Positions 40,303-48,132 of a stretch of DNA of 48,132 nt are shown piece after piece. The stretch is from Parachitinimonas caeni (lineage in GTDB: Bacteria; Pseudomonadota; Gammaproteobacteria; Burkholderiales; Chitinimonadaceae). Each line of letters starts with the position of its first letter. Position 1 is the stretch's first letter. A program made the translations under genes and the position numbers. Location: assembly GCF_030129945.1 (NCBI RefSeq), contig NZ_JARRAF010000036.1:1-48132 (forward strand), given 5' to 3'. Below the pieces are notes generated by a model. The model was not told where the DNA came from. It did not search any database and was given only the letters and a program-made list of their open reading frames with translations.

Positions 40303-40608
40303 ATGGCCAAGTTGTCACTGATTAACAGAGAAGAGAAGCGTCGCAAGCTTGTGGAGAAATTCTCTACAAAGCGAGCACACTTGACATCCATTATTAATGA
40401 TTCCTCGGTGTCAGACGAGGAGAGATTTCAAGCTAGATTGAAATTACAGCAGTTGCCTAGAAACTCTAGCCCTACCAGATTGCACAATCGATGCGCTATT
40501 ACCGGTCGTGCACGGGGTGTCTTTAGGAAGTTTGGGCTTGGTCGGAATAAGCTGCGTGAAATTGCGATGCGGGGAGAGATTCCTGGCGTTGTTAAAGCTA
40601 GCTGGTAA
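40303..40608 (+). CDS. rpsN: 30S ribosomal protein S14, zinc-free long form
   Basis: The product is 101 residues: [20 protein letters not shown], and the C-terminal [20 protein letters not shown]. The zinc-ribbon cysteines of the short form are absent, so this is the long, zinc-independent S14. The frame is open upstream to 40243 inside rplE, but ATG 40303 gives the family start. It belongs to the spc operon. Confidence 0.97.
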   Translation: MAKLSLINREEKRRKLVEKFSTKRAHLTSIINDSSVSDEERFQARLKLQQLPRNSSPTRLHNRCAITGRARGVFRKFGLGRNKLREIAMRGEIPGVVKASW

Positions 40609-40623
40609 TAGGGGTAGGTTAGA

Positions 40624-41019
40624 ATGAGCATGCATGATCCTATCGCCGATATGTTGACTCGTATTCGGAACGCGCAGAGGGCAGAAAAGCCGAATGTGCA
40701 AATGCCTTCTTCTAAATTGAAGGTTGCAATAGCCCAAGTTTTAAAGGATGAGGGTTATATTGATTCTTTCTCAGTAGCTAGTTCGGAAGGTAAGGCTAAT
40801 CTGACGGTTGTGCTTAAGTATTACGCCGGTCGTCCAGTTATTGAGAAAATAGAGAGAGTAAGTCGCCCTGGCTTGCGGGTCTACAAAGGTAGCGAGAACC
40901 TTCCTAAGGTTATGAATGGGCTGGGGGTGGCAATTGTGTCCACTTCTAAAGGCGTTATGACGGATCGGAAGGCAAGAGCTGAAGGTGTTGGTGGTGAGCT
41001 CTTGTGTCTGGTAGCGTAA
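40624..41019 (+). CDS. rpsH: 30S ribosomal protein S8
   Basis: S8 is a central early-assembly protein and, in E. coli, the translational repressor of the spc operon through a site near rplE. The product is 131 residues: [51 protein letters not shown] and [20 protein letters not shown]. Confidence 0.98.
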   Translation: MSMHDPIADMLTRIRNAQRAEKPNVQMPSSKLKVAIAQVLKDEGYIDSFSVASSEGKANLTVVLKYYAGRPVIEKIERVSRPGLRVYKGSENLPKVMNGLGVAIVSTSKGVMTDRKARAEGVGGELLCLVA

Positions 41020-41034
41020 GGCGGGGGAGGGAAA

Positions 41035-41568
41035 ATGTCTCGTGTAGCCAAGAATCCAATCACCATTCCTGGTGGTGTGGAAGTGAGTATGTTGGGGAAG
41101 GAGCTTGTAGTTAAAGGCCCCCTTGGCATGCAGAAGCAGGTTATTTGTGATGGTGTTTCAGTTACGGTTGAAACAGGTGTGCTTAAATTTTTCGCCAATT
41201 CTGATGATAAGCATGCCCGTGCGATGTCGGGTACCTTACGCGCATTGGCTGCAAATATGGTAGTTGGCGTTTCCAAGGGCTTTGAGCGGAAACTAAATCT
41301 GGTTGGCGTAGGGTATAGGGCTCAAGCACAAGGTGATGTTGTTAATCTGACATTGGGATTTTCTCATCCTGTTGCACATAGGTTGCCGGTCGGTGTTAAG
41401 GCTGAAACACCTAGCCAGACCGAAATTGTGTTGAAAGGGATAAATCGTCAGCAAATTGGTCAGGTTGCTGCCGAAATTCGCGCTTATCGCCCCCCAGAGC
41501 CTTATAAAGGCAAAGGTGTTCGATATTCTGATGAGATTGTTGTCTTGAAAGAGACCAAGAAGAAGTAA
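41035..41568 (+). CDS. rplF: 50S ribosomal protein L6
   Basis: L6 is made of two similar domains near the GTPase centre. The product is 177 residues: [39 protein letters not shown], and the C-terminal signature [26 protein letters not shown] precedes the ATG. Confidence 0.98.
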   Translation: MSRVAKNPITIPGGVEVSMLGKELVVKGPLGMQKQVICDGVSVTVETGVLKFFANSDDKHARAMSGTLRALAANMVVGVSKGFERKLNLVGVGYRAQAQGDVVNLTLGFSHPVAHRLPVGVKAETPSQTEIVLKGINRQQIGQVAAEIRAYRPPEPYKGKGVRYSDEIVVLKETKKK

Positions 41569-41580
41569 TCGAGGCTATTT

Positions 41581-41940
41581 ATGGATAAGAAACAAACTCG
41601 CTTGCGTCGGGCGCGTAAAACTCGCGCAAGAATTGCAATGCAGAAAGTTGCGCGACTTTCGATCTTTAGAAGTAATTGCCACATGTATGCGCAAATTATC
41701 GACGAGACTGGTTCGAAGGTATTGGCTAGCGCTTCTACTGTCGAGACGGAGCTTCGTGCTCAAATTTCCGGTGGTGTAGGCGGTAATGTTGCCGCAGCGG
41801 TATTGGTTGGAAAGCGCATTGCTGAAAAGGCGAAAGCCGCTGGTATCGAAAGGGTGGCATTTGATCGGTCAGGTTTCGCTTATCATGGTCGGGTTAAAGC
41901 ACTTGCCGATTCGGCCCGCGAAAATGGTCTCGTGTTCTAA
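41581..41940 (+). CDS. rplR: 50S ribosomal protein L18
   Basis: L18 binds 5S rRNA together with L5 and L25. The product is 119 residues: the basic N-terminal tail [53 protein letters not shown] and the terminal [17 protein letters not shown], the usual L18 ending. Confidence 0.97.
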   Translation: MDKKQTRLRRARKTRARIAMQKVARLSIFRSNCHMYAQIIDETGSKVLASASTVETELRAQISGGVGGNVAAAVLVGKRIAEKAKAAGIERVAFDRSGFAYHGRVKALADSARENGLVF

Positions 41941-41953
41941 ATTGGAGTGATTG

Positions 41954-42475
41954 ATGGCGAAGACTGAAATTGAAGATCGCGGTGATGGCTTGCGCGAGAA
42001 AATGGTCAGCGTAAATCGCGTGACTAAGGTTGTTAAAGGTGGCCGCATTCTCGGTTTTGCTGCTTTGACGGTTGTCGGTGATGGTGATGGCGCAATTGGC
42101 ATGGGCAAAGGCAAGTCTAAGGAAGTGCCTGTTGCTGTCCAGAAAGCTATGGAAGAAGCTCGGCGTAAGATGCAGAAGGTATCGTTACGCAATGGGACTA
42201 TTCAACATACTGTTGTTGGTAGACATGGCGCGACAACGGTGTTTATGCAGCCTGCTCCCGAAGGTACGGGTATAAAGGCTGGAGGTCCTATGCGTGCTGT
42301 TTTTGAAGTTATGGGTGTGCAAAATATATCTGCAAAGTGCCATGGGTCTACAAATCCATACAATGTTGTTAGGGCAACAATTGATGGCCTTTCTAAGATG
42401 ACAACGCCTTCGGATGTTGCGGCGAAGCGTGGGTTGTCAGTCGAAGAGATTTTTGGAGTTGGCGCCAATGAGTGA
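41954..42475 (+). CDS. rpsE: 30S ribosomal protein S5
   Basis: S5 is near the mRNA entry and affects fidelity; its N-terminal loop is the spectinomycin site. The product is 173 residues: [37 protein letters not shown] and the second-domain [23 protein letters not shown] 41954 is chosen, with GGAG (41944-41947) six bases before; TTG 41951 is too close. It overlaps rpmD by eight bases. Confidence 0.97.
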   Translation: MAKTEIEDRGDGLREKMVSVNRVTKVVKGGRILGFAALTVVGDGDGAIGMGKGKSKEVPVAVQKAMEEARRKMQKVSLRNGTIQHTVVGRHGATTVFMQPAPEGTGIKAGGPMRAVFEVMGVQNISAKCHGSTNPYNVVRATIDGLSKMTTPSDVAAKRGLSVEEIFGVGANE

Positions 42476-42653
42476 TTCTTCAAAGATTCGAGTAACTTTA
42501 GTTAAGAGCTTGATTGGTAGACTCGAGGCTCATAAGGGATGCGCCAGAGGCTTGGGGTTGAAGCGTATTAATCAAACTGTGGAAGTCATTGCTACACCGG
42601 AAAACCGTGGCATGATCAATAAAATTGGCTATTTGCTGAAAGTTGAGGGTTGA
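42468..42653 (+). CDS. rpmD: 50S ribosomal protein L30
   Basis: A small protein of 61 residues: [32 protein letters not shown] and [16 protein letters not shown] 42468 lies inside the end of rpsE, and the true start of rplO is two bases past its stop. The longer frame from 42414 would overlap rpsE much more and lacks family support. Confidence 0.96.
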   Translation: MSDSSKIRVTLVKSLIGRLEAHKGCARGLGLKRINQTVEVIATPENRGMINKIGYLLKVEG

Positions 42654-42654
42654 G

Positions 42655-43089
42655 ATGGAGTTAAATTCCATTGTTCCCGCACCAGGCAGTAAGCATGCAA
42701 AAAAGCGTGTTGGCCGTGGTATAGGTAGCGGGTTGGGCAAAACCTGTGGTCGTGGACATAAAGGGCAGAAATCACGGTCCGGTGGTTTTCATAAGGTCGG
42801 GTTCGAAGGCGGTCAGATGCCTTTGCAGCGCCGTTTGCCAAAGCGTGGTTTTGTCTCATTGACTAAGGCTTTGCATGCTGAAGTTCGTCTTGGCGACTTG
42901 TCAGTGCTTCCAATCTCTGAAGTGGACTTGCTTGTATTGAGACAAGCGGGTCTGATCCCTCAGGGAGCAAAATTCGCTAAAGTAGTTTTGACAGGTTCAG
43001 TTGATAGGCCACTTTTGTTGAAGGGCATCTCCGCGTCTGCGGCTGCTCGGCGCGCTATTGAAGCTGCCGGTGGTAGTTTCGCTGAGTAA
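42655..43089 (+). CDS. rplO: 50S ribosomal protein L15
   Basis: L15 is a late-assembly protein of the large subunit with a long basic N-terminal arm. The product is 144 residues: [57 protein letters not shown] and the terminal [16 protein letters not shown]. An in-frame upstream GTG/ATG-like start at 42643 overlaps rpmD and is rejected. secY follows after 24 bases. Confidence 0.98.
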   Translation: MELNSIVPAPGSKHAKKRVGRGIGSGLGKTCGRGHKGQKSRSGGFHKVGFEGGQMPLQRRLPKRGFVSLTKALHAEVRLGDLSVLPISEVDLLVLRQAGLIPQGAKFAKVVLTGSVDRPLLLKGISASAAARRAIEAAGGSFAE

Positions 43090-43113
43090 TATCAATCGAT
43101 AGCCAAAGCTGGA

Positions 43114-44412
43114 ATGAACGTTGTGACAGATAAGTTTGCAGATCTAAAAAAGCGTATTTGGTTTTTGATTGGTGCGCTTTTGGTGTATAGGGTAGGTGCG
43201 CACGTCCCGGTTCCGGGGATTAATCCCGCTGAGTTGGCTGCACTTTTTGACTCTACCAAGTCAGGCGCTGGCCTCTTGAATATGTTCAACATGTTCTCTG
43301 GTGGGGCGCTTGCGCGGTTTACGGTCTTTGCAATTGGGATTATGCCGTACATATCCGCGTCTATTATTTTGCAATTGGCCTCTGAAATTGTCCCTAGTCT
43401 CAAGGAATTGAAGAAAGAGGGTGAAGCAGGTAGACGCAAGATTACTCAGTATACCCGTTATGCGACAGTTCTTTTAGCAACGTTCCAGAGCTTTGGCATT
43501 GCAGCGATGCTTTATCGTCAGCCAAATTTAGTACTTACTGCGCAGTATGAGTTTTATTTCACTACTGTGATTACTTTGGTTACTGGCACGTTATTTTTGA
43601 TGTGGCTTGGCGAGCAAGTTACAGAGCGGGGTTTGGGTAACGGCATTTCTATACTAATATTTGCGGGTATTGCCGCAGGTATTCCTGCATCTATTGGAAA
43701 GACGTTAACACTCGCACAAGAAGGTGCATTGCATCCGTTGCTTGTTTTATTTTTATTTGCTGGTGTTGTTCTTGTCACAGCAGCTGTGGTCTTTGTCGAG
43801 AGAGGGCAGAGAAAAGTTCTTGTTAATTATGCGAAGAGGCAAGTTGGCAATCGGGTAATGCAAGGTCAAGCTACCCATTTGCCTCTTAAACTGAATATGG
43901 CGGGTGTAATTCCTCCTATTTTTGCTTCCAGCATAATTCTTTTTCCCGCTACCGTTTTAAGTTGGTCTGGAAATGCTGATAGGCTTGCTTGGTTGAAGCA
44001 ATTGGGTGATATGCTACATCCTGGTCAGCCTTTATATGTTCTCTTTTATGCGGCTGCGATTGTTTTCTTTTGCTACTTTTATACGGCGTTGGTGTTTAAC
44101 CCTAAAGAGACGGCTGACAATTTAAAGAAGAGTGGTGCTTTCATTCCCGGGATCAGGCCCGGTGAGCAGACCGCAAGACATATCGAGAAGATAATATTAC
44201 GACTAACTCTTGTCGGGGCTATATACATATCCGTGGTTTGTTTGATACCTGAGTTATTGATCCTTCAATGGAGTATCCCGTTTTATTTTGGTGGTACGTC
44301 ATTGCTGATTGTTGTGGTCGTGACTATGGATTTTATGGCGCAAGTGCAGTCCTATTTGTTGTCTCATCAGTATGAGAGTTTGCTGAAAAGAGCCAACTTC
44401 AAAAGTAACTAA
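43114..44412 (+). CDS. secY: Preprotein translocase subunit SecY
   Basis: SecY is the pore of the inner-membrane Sec channel. The product is 432 residues with ten hydrophobic segments, beginning with [20 protein letters not shown]. Conserved regions are [11 protein letters not shown], the plug region [20 protein letters not shown], the cytoplasmic loop [17 protein letters not shown] and [19 protein letters not shown]. It works with SecE (17482). It sits in its usual place between rplO and infA/rpmJ. Confidence 0.98.
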   Translation: MNVVTDKFADLKKRIWFLIGALLVYRVGAHVPVPGINPAELAALFDSTKSGAGLLNMFNMFSGGALARFTVFAIGIMPYISASIILQLASEIVPSLKELKKEGEAGRRKITQYTRYATVLLATFQSFGIAAMLYRQPNLVLTAQYEFYFTTVITLVTGTLFLMWLGEQVTERGLGNGISILIFAGIAAGIPASIGKTLTLAQEGALHPLLVLFLFAGVVLVTAAVVFVERGQRKVLVNYAKRQVGNRVMQGQATHLPLKLNMAGVIPPIFASSIILFPATVLSWSGNADRLAWLKQLGDMLHPGQPLYVLFYAAAIVFFCYFYTALVFNPKETADNLKKSGAFIPGIRPGEQTARHIEKIILRLTLVGAIYISVVCLIPELLILQWSIPFYFGGTSLLIVVVVTMDFMAQVQSYLLSHQYESLLKRANFKSN

Positions 44413-44443
44413 TTTGTTTGACTGTTCTGGTAATAGGCGAGAG

Positions 44444-44662
44444 ATGTCGAAAGAAGACACCATTCAGATGCAGGGTGAGGTGCTGGAAACGCTTCCAAAT
44501 GCAACTTTCAGAGTGAAGCTTGAAAATGGTCACGTGGTGCTAGGTCATATCTCTGGTAAGATGCGTATGCACTATATTCGTATTCTTCCTGGCGATAAAG
44601 TTACAGTTGAGTTAACGCCATACGATTTGTCGAGGGCGCGAATTGTATTTCGCGCGAAGTAG
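44444..44662 (+). CDS. infA: Translation initiation factor IF-1
   Basis: IF-1 is an OB-fold protein that occupies the A site during initiation. The product is 72 residues: [20 protein letters not shown], then [20 protein letters not shown] and [18 protein letters not shown]. The ORF is open from 44414, but ATG 44444 gives the exact family length. Its position between secY and rpmJ is typical of beta- and other proteobacteria. Confidence 0.97.
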   Translation: MSKEDTIQMQGEVLETLPNATFRVKLENGHVVLGHISGKMRMHYIRILPGDKVTVELTPYDLSRARIVFRAK

Positions 44663-44691
44663 TAGGCTCTTTGGGATGAAGAGGTGGTTTT

Positions 44692-44805
44692 ATGAGAGTA
44701 CAGGCATCGGTAAAGAAGATTTGCCGAAATTGTAAGATTATTCGGAGAAATCGCATACTGCGTGTGATTTGCACTGACCCACGTCATAAGCAAAGACAAG
44801 GTTAG
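44692..44805 (+). CDS. rpmJ: 50S ribosomal protein L36
   Basis: A 37-residue zinc-ribbon protein, the smallest of the ribosome. It reads [14 protein letters not shown], then [13 protein letters not shown] and [10 protein letters not shown]. The zinc ligands are Cys11, Cys14, Cys27 and His32, so it is the zinc-containing form. GAGG precedes the ATG, and the stop is TAG at 44803-44805. It lies between infA and rpsM. Confidence 0.97.
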   Translation: MRVQASVKKICRNCKIIRRNRILRVICTDPRHKQRQG

Positions 44806-44834
44806 TTGTGAGTTGCTGTAGGTAATGTTATAAT
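44806..44834 (+). promoter_or_regulatory. Possible alpha-operon promoter before rpsM
   Basis: TTGTGA (44806-44811), a 17-base spacer and consensus TATAAT (44829-44834) lie in the 58-base rpmJ-rpsM gap. Transcription from here would give rpsM-rpsK-rpsD-rpoA-rplQ a short leader starting near 44841. The -35 match is only fair (four of six). Confidence 0.6.
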
Positions 44835-44863
44835 CCGCAACTTTTTTAGTGGGGTGGTGGCGT

Positions 44864-45226
44864 ATGGCCCGCATTGCTGGGGTAAATATACCAAATCATC
44901 AGCATACCGTAATAGGTTTGCAAGCGATTTATGGTATCGGAAGTACTCGCGCGCACATGATTTGCGTCGCGGCAGGCGTTCCTACAAGTCGAAAGATTAA
45001 GGAACTGACCGATGGGGAAATGGAACTTCTGCGTGAAGAAGTAGCAAAATTTACCGTAGAGGGTGATTTGCGACGTGAAGTTACCATGAGTATCAAACGA
45101 CTCATGGATTTGGGTTGCTATCGAGGTCTACGACACCGCAGAGGTCTTCCTGTTCGCGGTCAGCGGACTAGGACCAATGCTCGTACCCGTAAAGGGCCTC
45201 GTAAAGCTGTGGGTGCGAAAAAGTAA
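44864..45226 (+). CDS. rpsM: 30S ribosomal protein S13
   Basis: S13 is in the 30S head and forms bridges to the 50S subunit. The product is 120 residues: [37 protein letters not shown], then the C-terminal [23 protein letters not shown] 44864 is chosen over GTG 44849, which gives an unusual Trp-rich extension. Confidence 0.97.
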   Translation: MARIAGVNIPNHQHTVIGLQAIYGIGSTRAHMICVAAGVPTSRKIKELTDGEMELLREEVAKFTVEGDLRREVTMSIKRLMDLGCYRGLRHRRGLPVRGQRTRTNARTRKGPRKAVGAKK

Positions 45227-45244
45227 AGTTTGTAAGGAACGATA

Positions 45245-45637
45245 ATGGCTAAAGCAAACACAGTCCGTGTACGAAAGAAAGTCAAGAAGAGTGTTTCTGA
45301 AGGCATTGTGCATGTGCACGCGTCTTTTAATAACACTATTGTTACCATCACAGATCGCCAGGGGAATGCGTTATCTTGGGCTACCTCTGGCGGTGCTGGT
45401 TTCAAAGGCTCTCGTAAGAGTACACCGTTCGCTGCGCAGGTTGCAGCGGAGCAAGCTGGAAAAGTTGCCCAAGAGTATGGTGTTAAGAATCTTGAAGTTC
45501 GTATCAAAGGTCCAGGGCCTGGCCGAGAGTCTGCGGTGCGTGCATTGAATTCGCTTGGGTTTAAAATTACAAGCATTTCGGATGTTACCCCCATTCCGCA
45601 CAACGGTTGCCGTCCGCCTAAGAAGCGGCGAATCTAA
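45245..45637 (+). CDS. rpsK: 30S ribosomal protein S11
   Basis: S11 lies in the 30S platform near the E site. The product is 130 residues: [57 protein letters not shown] and the terminal [22 protein letters not shown] precedes the ATG. Confidence 0.98.
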   Translation: MAKANTVRVRKKVKKSVSEGIVHVHASFNNTIVTITDRQGNALSWATSGGAGFKGSRKSTPFAAQVAAEQAGKVAQEYGVKNLEVRIKGPGPGRESAVRALNSLGFKITSISDVTPIPHNGCRPPKKRRI

Positions 45638-45652
45638 TATCGGAGACTTTTT

Positions 45653-46273
45653 ATGGCACGCTATATTGGACCTAAATGCAAACTGTCGCGCAGGGAAGGC
45701 ACAGATTTGTTTTTAAAGAGCGCTCGAAGAGCGCTTGATAGTAAATGTAAGTTGGATACTGCTCCTGGTCAACATGGTGCCAAGACGCCGCGCTTGTCAG
45801 GTTATGGAGTACAGCTGCGTGAAAAGCAGAAAATTCGTAGAATTTATGGCGTGTTAGAGCGTCAATTCCGGCGCTATTTTGAGGAAGCTAGTCGTAGAAA
45901 AGGCTCTACCGGTGAAAACCTTTTGAAGATTTTAGAGTCTCGACTTGACAATGTGGTATATAGAATGGGTTTCGGCTCTACGAGAGCAGAGGCTAGGCAG
46001 CTTGTGAGCCATAAAGCTATTCTGGTAAATGGCCAGACGGTAAATATTCCATCTTTTCAGGTGAAAGCCGGTGATGTAGTTGCTATTCGCGACAAAGCGA
46101 AAAAGCAAGTGCGTGTTCAAGAGGCGTTGGCGTTAGCTGAGCAAATTGGGTTCGCGAACTGGGTTTCTGTTGATGCTAAGAAGATGGAAGGCATTTATAA
46201 AGCTTACCCTGAGCGTTCGGATCTATCTGGGGATATCAACGAGCAGTTGGTCGTTGAATTCTATTCCAAGTAA
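45653..46273 (+). CDS. rpsD: 30S ribosomal protein S4
   Basis: S4 is a primary 16S rRNA binder and, in enterobacteria, the translational regulator of the alpha operon. The product is 206 residues: [39 protein letters not shown], and the S4-type RNA-binding fold with [37 protein letters not shown]. It lies in the standard rpsK-rpsD-rpoA order. Confidence 0.98.
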   Translation: MARYIGPKCKLSRREGTDLFLKSARRALDSKCKLDTAPGQHGAKTPRLSGYGVQLREKQKIRRIYGVLERQFRRYFEEASRRKGSTGENLLKILESRLDNVVYRMGFGSTRAEARQLVSHKAILVNGQTVNIPSFQVKAGDVVAIRDKAKKQVRVQEALALAEQIGFANWVSVDAKKMEGIYKAYPERSDLSGDINEQLVVEFYSK

Positions 46274-46302
46274 TATTGTAAGAGCGGATTGGAACGGTGG
46301 CT

Positions 46303-47286
46303 ATGCAAGGTAATGCAAATGATTTACTTAAGCCGCGCATCATTGATGTTCAGACTGCTTCCCGTACGCATGCAAAGGTGATCATGGAGCCCTTCGAAAG
46401 GGGGTATGGTCACACACTTGGGAATGCACTTCGTCGTATCTTGCTGTCTTCAATGACTGGCTTTGCTCCTACAGAGGTGAAGATCGACGGTGTTGTGCAC
46501 GAATATTCTGCCTTGGATGGTGTTCGTGAGGATGTCGTTGATGTGTTGTTGAACCTGAAGGGGGTTGTTCTCAAGGTTCATGGTAGAGAGGAAGTGCTGC
46601 TTAAATTGCGCCGCGAGGGTGAGGGCGTTGTGAGAGCCTCAGATCTGGAGATTCCTCATGATGTGGAAGTTATTAATCCAGATCATGTGATTGCTACGCT
46701 GTCCTCAGGTGGCAGGCTTTCCATGGAAGTGAAGGTTTCTAGGGGTCGTGGCTATCAGTCGGCGATGAATCGTGCTGGTAGTGATGAAGGTCGAACAATC
46801 GGCTCTATTCTACTTGATGCATCATTCAGCCCTGTCCGCCGTGTAAGTTATGTCGTAGAGAGTGCACGGGTTGAGCAGCGTACTGATCTTGATCGCTTGG
46901 TAATGGAGATCGAGACAAATGGTGCCGTCGAACCAGAGGAGGCTGTGAGGTCTGCAGCAAGGATTCTCGTCGAGCAACTGTCGGTATTTGCTGATCTACA
47001 GGGTACTGAGGTTGAGGTGGAGGCGCCAAGAGCGCCGCAGGTCGATCCGATACTGCTGCGGCCCGTGGATGATCTGGAGCTGACGGTTAGATCTGCGAAT
47101 TGTTTGAAAGCGGAGAATATCTACTACATTGGCGATTTGATTCAACGTACAGAGACTGAATTGTTGAAGACGCCGAATCTTGGTAGAAAGTCCTTAAACG
47201 AAATTAAGGAAGTTCTTGCTTCAAAGGGTCTAACGCTGGGGATGAAGTTGGAAAATTGGCCACCTGTTGGGTTGGAAAAACCTTGA
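46303..47286 (+). CDS. rpoA: DNA-directed RNA polymerase subunit alpha
   Basis: The alpha dimer scaffolds polymerase assembly, and the C-terminal domain contacts UP elements and activators. The product is 327 residues. The N-terminal domain has [20 protein letters not shown] and [18 protein letters not shown]. The C-terminal domain has [20 protein letters not shown] and [21 protein letters not shown] 46303 ([12 protein letters not shown]) gives the family start; GTG 46297 is a possible two-residue extension. Confidence 0.97.
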   Translation: MQGNANDLLKPRIIDVQTASRTHAKVIMEPFERGYGHTLGNALRRILLSSMTGFAPTEVKIDGVVHEYSALDGVREDVVDVLLNLKGVVLKVHGREEVLLKLRREGEGVVRASDLEIPHDVEVINPDHVIATLSSGGRLSMEVKVSRGRGYQSAMNRAGSDEGRTIGSILLDASFSPVRRVSYVVESARVEQRTDLDRLVMEIETNGAVEPEEAVRSAARILVEQLSVFADLQGTEVEVEAPRAPQVDPILLRPVDDLELTVRSANCLKAENIYYIGDLIQRTETELLKTPNLGRKSLNEIKEVLASKGLTLGMKLENWPPVGLEKP

Positions 47287-47319
47287 CATTTGGTCGTTCC
47301 ATTTATATGAGGTTTTAAA

Positions 47320-47709
47320 ATGCGTCATCGTTTGAGTAATCGCAAACTGAATCGCACTACGTCGCATCGGTTGGCGATGCTTCGCAATTTGGCGAACGCG
47401 CTGTTGAAACACGAGACTATTTCTACCACTTTGCCAAAAGCTAAGGAGTTACGTCGTGTAGCTGAACCGCTGATTACCTTAGGTAAAAAGCCGTCTTTGG
47501 CAAATCGTCGTTTGGCTTTTGATCGCACTCGTGACCGTGAGATTGTAGTTAAGTTGTTTGACGTGCTAGGCCCGCGTTATGCTAACCGCAATGGTGGTTA
47601 CTTGCGGATTCTGAAGAACGGCTTTCGTCAAGGTGACAATGCGCCTATGGCTTTAGTTCAGTTGGTTGATCAGGATCTGGCCCAGCCGGAAGACGAGCAA
47701 GGCGATTAA
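47320..47709 (+). CDS. rplQ: 50S ribosomal protein L17
   Basis: The last gene of the alpha operon, 129 residues: [40 protein letters not shown] and the central [20 protein letters not shown]. The C-terminal tail is short and acidic ([13 protein letters not shown]). A strong terminator follows after 25 bases. Confidence 0.98.
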   Translation: MRHRLSNRKLNRTTSHRLAMLRNLANALLKHETISTTLPKAKELRRVAEPLITLGKKPSLANRRLAFDRTRDREIVVKLFDVLGPRYANRNGGYLRILKNGFRQGDNAPMALVQLVDQDLAQPEDEQGD

Positions 47710-47734
47710 TTTTACGTCTTAGGCTTGTAATGGG

Positions 47735-47768
47735 AGGCACTTGCATTTTGCAAGTGCCTTTTGTTTTA
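47735..47768 (+). terminator. Intrinsic terminator after rplQ
   Basis: An 11-bp perfect stem, AGGCACTTGCA with TGCAAGTGCCT, has the loop TTT and is followed by TTTTGTTTT. It closes the ribosomal superoperon. Confidence 0.95.
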
Positions 47769-47826
47769 TGTATATGTTTATGCTAGACGCCCTTGACTTT
47801 TTGTGGAGCTCACTGATTTCAGGCTA

Positions 47827-48132
47827 GATAGTGTCGTCACGAGTTAGGATTTAGGCGAATAAGAGTATTGTGTGATTTATAAGGATTGACATGAGCAGCC
47901 CCCACCGGCATGACATCAGCGACGCCACTTGGGCCTTGCTGTCCCCTCATCTTCCGGGCCAGGCAGGTCAGTGGGGAGGCGTAGCCAAAGACAACCGATT
48001 GTTTGTCAATGCTGTGTTCTGGATTCTGCGCACTGGAGCCCCCTGGCGAGATCTGCCCGAAAGTTATGGTGACTGGAATAACACCCACCGTCGCTTTGGC
48101 AGATGGCGCGACAAGGGCGTGTGGGAAAAACT
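47827..48132 (+). mobile_element. Left part of an IS5-family element, cut by window end
   Basis: The region contains an IS5-family transposase start (47891) preceded by a leader that begins near AGATAGTGTCGTCACGAG (about 47827). That leader is the likely left terminal inverted repeat, but without the right end its exact boundary and the target duplication cannot be fixed. The element landed in the spacer after the rplQ terminator, so it should not disturb the operon. Confidence 0.6.
47891..48132 (+). CDS. IS5-family transposase, N-terminal part
   Basis: Eighty codons are visible before the window ends. The sequence begins MSSPHRHDISDATWALLSPH and continues with NRLFVNAVFWILRTGAPWRD, LPESYGDWNNTHRRFGRW. 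This is the DUF4096-type N-terminal domain found in IS5-family, IS427-group-like transposases, upstream of the DDE catalytic domain, which would lie outside. AAGGA (47881-47885) precedes the ATG. The reading frame is intact so far, so the element may be active, unlike the IS3 relic at 14.4 kb. Confidence 0.88.
   Translation, partial: MSSPHRHDISDATWALLSPHLPGQAGQWGGVAKDNRLFVNAVFWILRTGAPWRDLPESYGDWNNTHRRFGRWRDKGVWEK

Overview
The window is a chromosomal segment of a Gram-negative betaproteobacterium. The long translation and transcription gene series reads most like the order Neisseriales (Chromobacteriaceae or Chitinibacteraceae type). This placement is inferred from remembered protein similarity (RpoA, Prs, NusG, L10) and from the gene order tRNAs-tuf-tRNA-Trp-secE-nusG-rplKAJL-rpoBC-rpsLG-fusA-tuf-S10-spc-alpha. 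No search was run.

Layout. At 1-2660 an orphan, soluble, multi-PAS histidine kinase lies between short inverted-repeat sequences that look like insertion-sequence ends. At 2669-10560 are housekeeping genes: mutM on the minus strand, then on the plus strand an overlapping trio (TPR lipoprotein, lolB, ispE), tRNA-Gln, prs, rplY, pth and ychF, several of them separated by clear intrinsic terminators. At 10600-14376 a LysR-type regulator is divergent from acnB (aconitase B), with a palindromic candidate operator on the regulator start. At 14430-15418 is a decayed IS3-family element on the minus strand. At 15724 a strong sigma70-like promoter starts tRNA-Tyr, tRNA-Gly, tRNA-Thr, tuf, tRNA-Trp, secE, nusG and the rplKAJL-rpoBC region. 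From 29426 a second promoter starts rpsL-rpsG-fusA-tuf, which runs into the S10, spc and alpha operons without a long break and ends with a strong terminator after rplQ (47735). The last 300 bases hold the start of an IS5-family element cut by the window edge.

How it works together. From 15.7 kb to 47.7 kb almost everything serves gene expression: ribosomal proteins, elongation factors EF-Tu and EF-G, initiation factor IF1, RNA polymerase alpha, beta and beta', NusG, and the SecE/SecY protein-export channel. The visible regulation is what such operons are known for: structured leaders (notably before rplJ), hairpins between rplL and rpoB and between rpsJ and rplC, and internal promoters before rpsL, rplN and rpsM.

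I found no convincing undescribed system. The parts that merit a second look are the palindromic IS-end cluster around the histidine kinase, the small ORF coupled to that kinase, the acnB/LysR intergenic palindrome, the near-identical tuf pair, and the hairpin/promoter overlaps inside the ribosomal superoperon.
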